This document shows, piece after piece, positions 1 to 9,435 of a stretch of DNA of 64,000 bases. Under the pieces are notes generated by a model. That model saw only the letters and a list, made by a program, of their open reading frames with translations, was not told the DNA's origin and made no database searches. The stretch comes from Pseudomicrostroma phylloplanum (lineage: Eukaryota > Basidiomycota > Exobasidiomycetes > Microstromatales), in contig BCHS01000014.1 of assembly GCA_039545275.1 (NCBI GenBank), forward strand, positions 429,725 to 493,724, given 5' to 3'. Each line of letters begins with the position of its first letter. Within the stretch, counting starts at the first letter, position 1. The position numbers and the translations under genes are program-made.

Positions 1-268
1 ACACCCTCAAGTTTGTCCCTCCAAGATCCAGAGCGAGATAAGTGCCCGTCTCTGTCCCATCGGGCACACCGGTGACGAAAGCGGGGATCATGGCCATGTC
101 TGCGCCCTTTTCTGCCAGACCTTGGTCCATGAGCGTGACGAAGCGCTGCACCAGGAGATTGAGAGAGGTAGTGGGGAGAGCGAGGGAGGTGCGGATGGAG
201 GTGAGGGCTGATTCGAGGGCGTTGGGCCCGCTGCCCGAGGAGGAAGACGAGGAAGGAGTGGGAGCCAT
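1..268 (-). CDS. Hexokinase/glucokinase, N-terminal part (runs off window)
   Basis: This is the first 89 codons of a sugar kinase that phosphorylates glucose (or other hexoses) with ATP in the cytosol at the entry to glycolysis. Reading down from the ATG at 268, the frame stays open to base 1. It begins with a Ser-rich stretch, continues through a helix typical of the hexokinase N-terminus (LLVQRFVTLMDQGLAEKG), the segment MIPAFVTGVPDGTETG, and then YLALDLGGTNLRV, the phosphate-1 ATP-binding motif of fungal hexokinases and glucokinases. The spacing from Met to this motif fits the family. The rest of the gene lies outside the window, so hexokinase and glucokinase cannot be told apart and activity cannot be judged. 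It is divergent from the gene starting at 1016. Confidence 0.9.
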   Translation of the reverse strand, partial: MAPTPSSSSSSGSGPNALESALTSIRTSLALPTTSLNLLVQRFVTLMDQGLAEKGADMAMIPAFVTGVPDGTETGTYLALDLGGTNLRV

Positions 269-1015
269 GCTTGCTGCGAGAGGGAAAGATACGCAGATGG
301 ACCTTGGGGAGAGTAGAGAAGCGGCGATGCGACAGACTTGGCGGGGACGGAGAGAGTCGGGTTCTGGCTCTGCCGTATGCCTTGCGAGAGTGAGAGATTA
401 GATACGAGTCCAGACGATGTCGATGGTAGACTACGGAGACTACGGAGCAGGATCTGGCGGTGCAAGCAGGCAAGCAAGGAAGCAAGCAATGGGGTCGGGT
501 GAGCTTCTCCCAAGGTGCGGCTTCTGATTCCCTTGGCTCCGCTCCATCGATCCTCCGCGGGTGCGTGCACAGTGACGCCGAGCGGGACTTGGGTGAAACC
601 ACGTGGCTTTAGCAGTGTGGAGCCAGGCGAGTCCAGCCCAGGGACCTTGCTTGGTTCTCGACGCTTCCCGCAGGCAGTAACATCACACGACCAAGATGAG
701 GAGTAGACCAGGAGAAGCAAGCAATCAGTGGGCGCAAGGATCCTCTTACAATGGCAATGGCTTCGAATCTGGTCTGATGCTAAAGAGTTGTTAATCAAGA
801 GTGGAGTCCTTCAGCAACGCTGGAGCGCGGCGGGAGGCGCTTCATCTCTTCTGCCGGGTGGAATCAAGCAAGCCGCTGCCAGGGATCAGAGGGAGTGTGC
901 GATTGCTCTCTAGACGTTCTCGCGCCGGCACCCGTCTGTGGGAAGCTACTGATCTTCTCTCCACTCCAGCCTTCACTTCTCACCTTACTCTTCTCCCCGA
1001 GATGTAACGCCCACA
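269..1015. promoter_or_regulatory. Divergent intergenic region, hexokinase / unknown gene
   Basis: These 747 bases separate two divergently transcribed genes and should hold both promoters. Open frames here on both strands have no recognisable protein similarity and compete with the hexokinase exon. A run of AAGC/AAGG-type short repeats lies around 460-490. No clear TATA box was found. Confidence 0.5.
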
Positions 1016-4000
1016 ATGACCACCTCCCTCCCCCTCACACCCACCAAGCTCGCCGCCATCCCCGAGGCTCCACACAATCTACAAGTCCTCAACTTCATCG
1101 CCGCGCAGGGCCACTTCGTTCACGAAGCCCGGCCTCCCTCCCTCAGCCCAATGAGGAACACCCAAGATCGTCTCTTCGGCCAGGAGCAAGGAAGAGCATC
1201 GCTCCAAGGACGACTGAGGTCAAGGTCAGCATCGATCCCTCTGCCTGCGACACCGCCTAGTCCGTCTGTCTCGAGGATGGCTGAGCAACTCAGCAGCAGC
1301 CCAATCTTGAAGGAGAGGGCGAACAACCTCCCAGTACCTGAGGCGCCGAGGCTATCTCCTGATGCTCTGGCGGTTGACCCTGATCTCGAATCCGGCGTGG
1401 ACATAGACAAGGTCAAGAAGAGGGCAAGAGGTGCTCTGCAGGCCAAGAAGGTACCTCAACGAAAAGCGAGCACGAAGAACGCTAAGCCGGAGCCAGTACT
1501 GGAACTAGAAGAGACGGCCCAGCGTGAGCATATCAGCATGGATACAAGCCTCCAGCAACCCTTTCTGACTCAGATCTTACCCCCTCCTCCACTCTCGCAG
1601 GTCTAGAGCTACGCAGGACACGGCGCCGCGAGAAAGCCTTGATCGTGCAGGATCGCTCTCGACCAGTCTCGGCACGCCTGCGCAGCGAAGCTCGAGCCAA
1701 GGACAGGCAGAGTAAAGGAAGGAACAAGGAGAACATCGCCGATGATGGCAGAGCTACTGTCAAAGCAGCTACCAAGGAGAACAAGAAGCTCAGAGAAGCC
1801 GTACTGGCAATGGAGGCGTATAAGCCTGTGGGGAGACTAGGCTCGGGTAGGATGACTACAGTGAGTTCGATGAAGCGGCACAATGTCGCGGCAATTTGGG
1901 GTCTCACTGGTGCCGTACGCTTGCTATTCCTTGCGTATGTGTGTCCCTAGTCGGAAGGTATCGTCAAGCGGGGCCTCTTCTCTAAGGGAGCTGCGTCCGC
2001 TCCAGTCAAGGTCAGCAACAAGTTCACTCGACAGGACAAGAAGGGTAAGACGCCCGGGAAAGGAGGGCAGCTGGCTTTCTGCGAGGCTCGCTTCTTGCAG
2101 ACGGAGCGAGAAGGGTCAGAACCTGACACAGACACAGAGGAGAGCGCTACAGAGCCACATGACCAGACTACTACAGGCGAGTTACGGCAGCCGCGAAGTA
2201 AGAAGCACTACAAGTCTGATCAGAGGGCTCAAGCTCGTAAGCGACCATCATCTCAGCTTGATCATGAGTCTGAACATGATGGAGACCAGGCTCTCACCCA
2301 CGAGTCTGGCAGTGAGGGCAGTTCCATAGAAGCTTCGCCTGAACACCACTCAAGAGACCGTCAGAAAGGCCGCAATGGCGGAGTCGCCTCAAATGCCAGA
2401 CCTCACTACGGCCGACGACGCAAGAGGACGTTGCTGACTACTGGTCAACCACGCAATCTGTTGACCAGCCCCAATGGCGCAGCGGAGGACTCGTGCTCTT
2501 CGGCAACGGATGCTCCTGATTCAGATGGTGACTCTGGCTCAAATCAATCCGATCTCTCAGAATATTCGAAGGCACGCAGGAAGAAGGCCAAAGCGCAGCA
2601 GAAGCACGTTGAGACGATCAGAGCTCGTCAGGCTCGTCAAGCCAAGCTCAACGCGAGTAGGTCAAGAGGAAGAAGGTCTCGAGGAGAAGAAGACGATCAC
2701 TCTGCCAACCACGATTCTTCTCGACGCGGAGGCAGAGCAGCCACCTCGAAGCAAGCCGAGACGACCGCAAGAGAGGCTGCAGGATCTCAAGCTGTTCGAG
2801 AACTGCCGACAAGAGACCGATGCAAGACTGCCGTTACAAACGGCTCCGACGACAGCATCTACTTCGATGTACGAGTCAAGGCAAAGCCTGCGACCTCACA
2901 CAAACGCAAGCTGCTTGGGGCGACAGTAGATGAGGAAGCCTTGCGTGCCAGCTTTGAAGTTGAGCCATCACCTAAGGCCCTTGTAACGCACTATCGACCG
3001 AACGAAGCGCACCGTGACCGCACCGAATACCAACATGGACGGAAAGGCGCAGAGCACGCTACAGGCTCTGGCGCACATGATTGCGTGCCTTCAGAGGTGT
3101 CACGTTGGCGTGGCTCCGCCTGGACTTCTCCCAAGGACGACAAAGCATCGTGCTCGAAAGTCTCAGCACTGCAGGCAATTGACACTGAGATAGAGCCAGT
3201 AGTGCCCGCCGCCTATGCCAATGAGGCAGAGTCGCTGTCCTTCGACGATCTCCCCCAGGATCAACCCGATAATAGCCCACGAGCACCCACACCATCGGAC
3301 TCAGTACCAAGCCGCCTCGATCTTGCTGACTTGGCCAATGGCTGGCGATTGCAGCACACCAGGCCTCAGCTCCACTCGGCAGGCACCGCAGACGTACTGC
3401 GCCGAGCCAACACTTTCGCCGGCTGCAGTATCGAGCAGACGGCGCTACTCGGGTCCTCGTCGAGTCCTAGGGCTTCATTGCAGGACATCAGATCTGCTAG
3501 TACGCATACCCCACGAGTGTTGACCTCTAGCCCTCGACACAATACAGCCCTGCTGTCCTCCACGGGCCTGGATGCTCTGCAACTGACGGATCTCTCTCAC
3601 ACATGCGAGCAGCCAGAAGAAGAGCATCAGCTGCACGCAGGCGATCAGAGGCATGCAGCATCGGACCGCTCTGCCTCGCAATCTTACCGAGCTAGCGGAC
3701 CTTGCACGGTGGACGAAGAAGTAGAGGAGATCGAGATCGAAGAGGACGCGGGCAGCCTCCGGCCCTTCACTGCCGCTGCCGCCTCTACAATCTATGCTGG
3801 TCGAGCGGCATGGGAAGACATCAAAGAAGCTGTGGACGAGCGGAATCGTTCCTTCTCCTCCGATCGACCACATGAAGAGCGCAACGATGCCGTGTGGGAA
3901 GCAAGCAACGATGATGCGCTGATACTCAATGCTCCAAGAGCTGCGACTCCGCACCGCCGTATGTCCCACCGCCGTCTGAGTCATCTGGGCAGCGACGCTC

Positions 4001-4842
4001 CTGTACATGATGCGAGCTTGGAAGAAGACATCGCCTTGACTCGTCAGCCATCGCCACTCTGCCTCGATAGACGAGGTGACGAGAAGGCAGGACCTTTCGC
4101 CGAGCACGGATACAGTGAGGAAGACGTCTTCCACTCTGCGGATGACGAGGGAGCGGGTATTGTGTCTGGCCCTGTTTCGCAGTGGAGCAGGCAGGGGAGT
4201 GAAGTAGTCGAGTGGCTCACGCCACACAGCTCGCAAGCCAGCCAGCCCTGCGTGCTGCAACAGAACCTGCGAAACACAACCTCTGTCCATCTTGAGCCTC
4301 ATCAGCGACTACCCTCCGCCACGACGGCGACTCGCTTCATTCCTCGAGCAGCAGTGAGCAGGCTGCAGCTCGAGGAAAGGACCACCTCCACCTCGACGAA
4401 TAGCAACAGCTCTTTTGACGACTTGGACTTCTTGTCCATCCGGCCTGGTCCTGGGAGGGTCGCTGCCATCGCCGACGCCAGCCAAGCTCGTGTACCTCTG
4501 CTCTACGGCACTCTCGTCGGCACAGAGGCAGGCGCAGCAGAGGTAGCTGGGACACACAGAGTCTCGTCCACTCAGACGAGGACGAGGTACAGTGCTTCTG
4601 GCGCTTCTCAGGTACAGACGGGGACGAGCACACTTGCACGTCCTCACGTACCTCTAGGTACAGCGCAGCAGCAGCAGCAGCAGCGACAGGGCAGTACGAA
4701 CTTCTGGACACGACAGCAGGCGCAAGACACTCGTGCGGACATCTCCACCCTCTTTCGTCGTGAGAGCACCGAGCAGCAGCAGGAGATGCACCGGGCTGCT
4801 TCTAGTAGTCTAGATCCGCTTGATATGGATTGGGATGATTGA
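1016..4842 (+). CDS. Large disordered basic/acidic protein of unknown function
   Basis: Three exons, 1016-1523, 1601-1860 and 1951-4842, give 1219 residues. Introns are 77 and 90 nt with GTGAGC and GTGAGT donors and CAG/TAG acceptors; both joins keep frame. I do not recognise the protein. The N-terminus (LTPTKLAAIPEAPHNLQVL) looks folded or motif-like. A short charged predicted coiled coil (KENKKLREAVLAMEAYK) lies near residue 225. The centre is rich in Arg, Lys, Ser and acidic residues, with basic patches that could be nuclear localisation signals or AT-hook-like (SRGRRSRGE). The C-terminal third has a poly-Gln stretch and ends LDMDWDD. The composition suggests a nuclear scaffold or regulator, but that is inference. 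The exon structure is well supported; the function is open. Confidence 0.75.
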
Positions 4843-5085
4843 GTGAGCTAGGATGGCTGTGTGAGCTGAGCGAGGCACTTCTGTCTGTACGTCTGTTGTG
4901 GCTATGAACAAATTTTGAATTGGCTGGGGTCTGCCTGAGTGTGTGAAGAGTGGGATCATCGACTAGACCTACTCGTGCTGGGGGAGTAGCGCCCATACTA
5001 TGCTCCTGTCTTCTACGAAGTGAAGTGCTTCTCCTCTACTCCAAACCTCTCCCATCCCATCCTCTCCACTCCCTTCTCTCCCTCT
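4843..5085. other. Convergent intergenic gap
   Basis: This short gap lies between the 3' ends of the unknown gene (+) and OST2 (-). It should contain both 3' UTRs. I see no gene in it. Confidence 0.5.
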
Positions 5086-5728
5086 CTACTGCAGATAATT
5101 CACCACGAAAAAGTGCAATATCACACTTGCGAATAAGAAATCGGTAAAGGCCCTCTCTGGTGTGATCTTTGGGAAATCACCCTGGTTGGAAGGCGTGGTC
5201 TGGATGCGTAGCGAGGCGAGGAGGACGAATTGACCTGCGGTTGAGATGAACCTGCGTGCGTAGCGTAGGGTAGCGTGGGGATGAGGGGAGGTGGGGAGGG
5301 AGGTGAGCTGGTGCGTGCGTGCTAGTCTCAACTCTTGGCCCTAGTCGGCATACTCACGCAGCAATCCAGCTATTGAAAGGAAAGGTAGTCACGAGCAACC
5401 CATGGGCGAATATGATCACTCCTGCCACAATGTAGAAGACGAGAAAGGCGTCGATGAGCTTGTGTCTGGGTGGGGTGGACTCGGCATAGGCCTTGTACAG
5501 GGCGGGGAGGGGGTTGCTGCGATAGGTAGGGAGAGTGAGTAGTCAGTAGCTGTACGAGAGGAGGAGACGGACTGCTGGCTGGCGGGTTACTCACGATGAT
5601 GCTGCAGCAGCAGGGGAAGATGCACCTGGGAAGAGCTTGCCGGAGATGGCTGGAGTGGAGGACGACGATGAGGATGACGATGCCTGGCCTGGCTGTGCTT
5701 TTGCTGCGGGGGGTTTGCGTGCAGACAT
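5086..5728 (-). CDS. OST2: Oligosaccharyltransferase subunit OST2/DAD1
   Basis: Small membrane subunit of the ER oligosaccharyltransferase, which transfers the lipid-linked glycan to Asn in nascent secretory proteins. Exons on the minus strand are 5595-5728, 5358-5516 and 5086-5251, giving 152 residues. Both junctions restore conserved sequence: NPLPALYKAYAESTPPRHKL at the first, and WIAAFISTAGQFVLLASLRI at the second. The signature TPERAFTDFLFASVILHFFV near the C-terminus is the DAD1 hallmark, and three hydrophobic segments match the known topology. The first ~45 residues are a Ser/Ala-rich extension, longer than in animal DAD1 (113 residues). The gene is divergent from SUP35 and probably shares its promoter region. 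Confidence 0.95.
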
Positions 5729-6197
5729 GGCGTGCGATGTGAGTGGTAGGAGTGAGTACTGACTGCTGACTGACTGGTAGTGACTTGGGATGCAGTCAGT
5801 CATTCTCAGTAGCACTCCCTCCCTGGCTCTCGGGCCACCGCACACTCCCTCCCTCGCTCGCTCTGGCGGTGGCTGCCAGCCTCCCTGGGTGAGGGAGCGT
5901 GATGGTGCGCGCGCGAGGTCTGCCCGCCGGTCCGCCTGCCTGCCTGTGCGCCTGTGCGCCACTGCCCACTGGCCTCGGCCATTTTCGCCAATCGTCGTCG
6001 AAGATTTGGAGGCAACGCAGAGGAGCGCTGTCCGTACGCATATCACTTCTACCTACTTCACCATCACACCAAGAGGATCAGGTACAAAAGGGCAGACTGA
6101 TCACATCTACACACCAGCATACATACATCCCGCCATCTCTTCAGCCCCTCGCCCTTTGCCACATTCACTCTCCCTCACACCACCCATCTCTCCGGGC
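5729..6197. promoter_or_regulatory. Divergent promoter region OST2 / SUP35
   Basis: These 469 bases lie between the start codons of OST2 and SUP35. The SUP35 frame stays open upstream to 5790, but that extension is low-complexity and lacks family similarity, so it is more likely 5' UTR. CT-rich tracts near 6130-6190 precede the SUP35 start, as is common in fungal promoters. Confidence 0.55.
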
Positions 6198-8606
6198 ATG
6201 AATCCCAACGCCCGCAACTTCGCCTTCAACCCCTCTGCCCAAGGCTTCGCTCCTCCTCAACAGGGCCAGCAGGGCCAACAGGGCCAACAAGGTCAACAAG
6301 GTCAATACCAGCAGGACCCAAACGCCTACTATAATCAGGGCTTCGGCGGTCAGGCTCCCTACTACCAGCAGCAACCCCAGCAACAAGGCGGCGGCGGCGG
6401 CTACTATGGATCTGGCTATGGCCAACCTCCACAGGCTGGTGCAGGAGCTGGAGTTGGTGGAGGCTACTATGCTGGATTCGGGCAGCCACAACAGCAGCCT
6501 GGTCAGCAGGGAGGAGCTGGTGTCGGCGTAGGTGGAGGATACGGAGGATACCCCCAGCAGCAGCAGCAGCAAAGGGGCATCCCCAGGCCACAGCAGAGCG
6601 CTGCCTCCCCAGCCCCCAAGCCCGCTGGCAGTGGTCTGCCCCCTAGGCCATCGGCCACAAATGCAGACGGTGAAGCTCGCAAGCCCGTATCTCTCTCGCT
6701 GGGAGGAAGCACATCATCGGCATCGTCCTCCGCTCCCCGCAAGCCAGTCAGCATCAGCCTTGGCGGTGGTGGTGGTGGCGCTGCTGCTGCTGCCCCACCA
6801 GCCGACAAGAAGCCCGTCAGCATCTCCATTGGCGGCTCTTCGACCAAGGCAGCAGGCCCAGCTGCTGCTGCAGCCAAGGGCAGCGCCGAGAGCGAGGTCA
6901 AGCCTACCCCTCCTGCTGACACTGACAATGCAGAGCCTGCTCCCGCCGCTGCCATTGCCAGCATCAAGGCCGAGGAAGCTGCCCCTGCCGACGTCGCTGC
7001 TCCCTCTGCTGGCGATGTCCCTGCTGCTGCAGCTACTGCCCGGTCTGCTTCTCCCACTCCTAATGCCACCAGCAGCACTTCCTCTACCACCCCAACAAAG
7101 ACGGGCGGAAAGAGCGCAAAGCAGTCTGCCAAGGTCGAGGCCAAGGTCGAAAAGTCGCAGACGGACGCCGAGAAGATTCTCGCCGAGGCCAAGCAGGTGA
7201 CGGACGAAGAAACGCTCAAGGACTTGTTTGGTGACAAGGCCGAGGACATGAAGTCCCACCTCAATGTCGTCTTCATTGGCCACGTCGATGCTGGAAAGTC
7301 GACCATGGGTGGTAATCTGCTGTACCTCACTGGCATGGTGGACAAGCGTACATTGGAGAAGTACGAAAAGGAGGCAAAGGACGCTGGAAGGGAGAGCTGG
7401 TATCTCTCGTGGGCGCTGGACTCGACTCCTCAGGAGAGGGAGAAGGGAAAGACGGTCGAGGTAGGACGAGCATACTTTGAGACCGGCAAGAGGCGGTACA
7501 CCATTCTCGACGCCCCAGGCCACAAGACATTCGTGCCCTCTATGATTTCCGGCGCCGCTCAGGCCGATGTGGCCATCCTGGTCATCTCGGCTCGACGAGG
7601 AGAATTCGAGACTGGATTCGAAAAGGGCGGACAGACAAGAGAGCACGTGATGCTGGTCAAGACGGCCGGTGTGCAGCGTCTGATTGTCGTCATCAACAAG
7701 ATGGACGAGAGTACAGTGAACTGGGAGGAGTCGAGGTACAGCGAGATCACTGGCAAGCTCACCCCCTTCTTGAGGGGATCCGGGTTCAATCCCAAGACGG
7801 ACGTGGTCTTCATCCCCGTCTCGGCCTATGCTGGTCAGAACCTGAAGGAGCGCGTGCCCAAGGAAGTATGCAGCTGGTACGACGGTCCTGCCCTCCTCGA
7901 GTACCTGGATGACCTCTCCCTGGGCGACCGCAAGATCAACGACCCGCTCAAGATGCCCATCAGCGAAAAATACGCCGACATGGGCACCGTCGTCGTGGGC
8001 AAAGTCGAGAGCGGTAAGCTGAAGCGTGGAGACTCTCTACTGCTGATGCCCAACCGGACGAGCGTGGAAGTGGTGGGCATCTTCAATGAGCAAGAAGAAG
8101 AGGTGCCCGCGGCTATTTCGGGAGACAATGTCAGGATCAAGATCAAGGGCATCGACTCGGAAGACGTCAATGTGGGCTACGTCCTCACCGACCCTGCCAA
8201 GCCGGTGAATGTGGTCACACAATTCGAGGCCCAGCTCGCCATCCTCGAGCACAGGAATATCATCGCCGCCGGCTACTCGGCAGTGATGCACGTACACACC
8301 CTGTCGGAGGAAATCACCATCCCGGCCTTGCTGCACTACTATGACAAGAAGACGGGCAAGAAGAGCAGGAAGCCACCTCAGTTTGCCCGAAAGGGAATGA
8401 AGATCGTAGCACTCATCGAGACGACGGCGCCCGTGTGCATCGAGCGATTTGCGGACTACCCTCAGCTGGGCAGATTCACCGTGCGAGATGAAGGAAGGAC
8501 GATTGGAATTGGCAAAGTGACCAAGCTACTCAAGAAGAGCGCAGTCACCGGTGAGACGGTGGGTTTGGGAGAGGTGGAAGAGGGAGTGGGAGCGATGAAG
8601 GTCTAA
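6198..8606 (+). CDS. SUP35: Translation termination factor eRF3 (GTPase) with prion-like domain
   Basis: eRF3 binds eRF1 and uses GTP to drive stop-codon recognition and peptide release on cytosolic ribosomes. A single exon encodes 802 residues from the ATG at 6198 (MNPNARNFAFNP), chosen because Q/G/Y-rich N-domain sequence begins right there. Residues 1-140 are Gln/Gly/Tyr-rich with GQQ repeats, like the prion domain of yeast Sup35. An Ala/Pro/Lys middle region follows to about 340. The GTPase domain shows GHVDAGKST (about 360), DAPGH (about 438) and NKMD (about 500). EF-Tu-like beta-barrel domains 2 and 3 complete the C-terminus. All catalytic motifs are intact, so the protein should be functional. 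It is longer than yeast Sup35 (685 residues) because of the N and M regions. Confidence 0.96.
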   Translation: MNPNARNFAFNPSAQGFAPPQQGQQGQQGQQGQQGQYQQDPNAYYNQGFGGQAPYYQQQPQQQGGGGGYYGSGYGQPPQAGAGAGVGGGYYAGFGQPQQQPGQQGGAGVGVGGGYGGYPQQQQQQRGIPRPQQSAASPAPKPAGSGLPPRPSATNADGEARKPVSLSLGGSTSSASSSAPRKPVSISLGGGGGGAAAAAPPADKKPVSISIGGSSTKAAGPAAAAAKGSAESEVKPTPPADTDNAEPAPAAAIASIKAEEAAPADVAAPSAGDVPAAAATARSASPTPNATSSTSSTTPTKTGGKSAKQSAKVEAKVEKSQTDAEKILAEAKQVTDEETLKDLFGDKAEDMKSHLNVVFIGHVDAGKSTMGGNLLYLTGMVDKRTLEKYEKEAKDAGRESWYLSWALDSTPQEREKGKTVEVGRAYFETGKRRYTILDAPGHKTFVPSMISGAAQADVAILVISARRGEFETGFEKGGQTREHVMLVKTAGVQRLIVVINKMDESTVNWEESRYSEITGKLTPFLRGSGFNPKTDVVFIPVSAYAGQNLKERVPKEVCSWYDGPALLEYLDDLSLGDRKINDPLKMPISEKYADMGTVVVGKVESGKLKRGDSLLLMPNRTSVEVVGIFNEQEEEVPAAISGDNVRIKIKGIDSEDVNVGYVLTDPAKPVNVVTQFEAQLAILEHRNIIAAGYSAVMHVHTLSEEITIPALLHYYDKKTGKKSRKPPQFARKGMKIVALIETTAPVCIERFADYPQLGRFTVRDEGRTIGIGKVTKLLKKSAVTGETVGLGEVEEGVGAMKV
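6261..6305 (+). repeat. 9-nt tandem repeat coding for QGQ in SUP35
   Basis: Five consecutive 9-nt units (cagggccaa and near-identical variants) encode the repeated tripeptide Gln-Gly-Gln in the N-domain of eRF3. Third-position changes between units (gggccag, gggccaa, aggtcaa) show that the peptide has been kept while the DNA drifted. Confidence 0.85.
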
Positions 8607-9435
8607 GCGGGAGTGCCGTAGACGTCGTGGAATAGATTGCGTATCAGCTCAGCCCATTTCACTGTGCTCGGCCAGTCGGCCTGTCAGGCAGGCGTCCCTG
8701 ATGTTCGTCCTGCCTGCCTGTGTGCTGCCTTGCTTGACTGCAATGCAATGCCATGCCCCTTCAACCATGCTACTGTGTCCTTTTAGTTCTGACTGTGTTG
8801 CTCCCTCTAACACAGGCGCTTGACCCGCCAGGACAGCATCACCACCGTGGTGGACTCTCCAAGTCGGTTGATCTTCTATGCGTGTGCGTGTTCCACGCCT
8901 GTCATTCATTTCCCTGCTGTCTGTCTGTTCCCCCTCTCGCGGCGGCGCGCCCCTCTAGTCTCATTCCGCGCCTGAGGACCCAACACCGCCTCGCGGATGC
9001 GCGTGGGCGTGGGCGTGGGCGTGTGTGTGTGTTGAGGCTCCGCGCGTGTGTGTTGTGCGTGCGTGAGTGTGTGTTTCTCTCTGCGCCCCTATTCCCAAAC
9101 AACACTTTGGCTGTGCGCCCCTTTCCGCTTGCCTCACAGGAGACGCAAAAGGAAGAGGGGACTGACTGACTGACTGACTGACTGACTGATCAATCGACAG
9201 AGAGACATCCGCTCCCTCCTTCTCGTCGTACCGCATCCTCCTCTCTCTCTCCTCTTCGATGCTCTGCTGCTGCAAGACTGGCACGCACGAGGTTCATCGC
9301 AAGTAAAGACCGTATTTGACAACGAGCCAGGAGGCTCCTCTATACCCCTGCAACCTGCAAGACTCAAGAACAGGCTGTGTGATCGAGTGCAACTAATCTC
9401 CGCATACTAGCTCGTCGTCCCATCCAACCGCCACC
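8607..9435. other. Intergenic region SUP35-IQGAP with simple repeats
   Basis: This stretch of 829 bases holds the SUP35 3' UTR and the IQGAP promoter. It contains a GTGGGC/GT run at about 9001-9032, an (ACTG)n run at about 9161-9188 and a CT-rich tract near 9238-9255. The open frames here are low-complexity Cys/His/Ser peptides caused by these repeats. I see no gene. Confidence 0.6.
9161..9188. repeat. (ACTG)n microsatellite
   Basis: Seven perfect ACTG units lie upstream of the IQGAP gene. Confidence 0.9.

Noticed and set aside
88..798. Minus-strand open frame of 236 codons at the window start
   Set aside because: It overlaps, in another frame, the hexokinase exon at 1-268, which has clear family sequence; the rest is Ser/Leu-rich and unlike any domain.
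5790..6197. N-terminal extension of the SUP35 frame
   Set aside because: Extension lacks eRF3 features and overlaps the divergent promoter with OST2; the N-domain begins at 6198.
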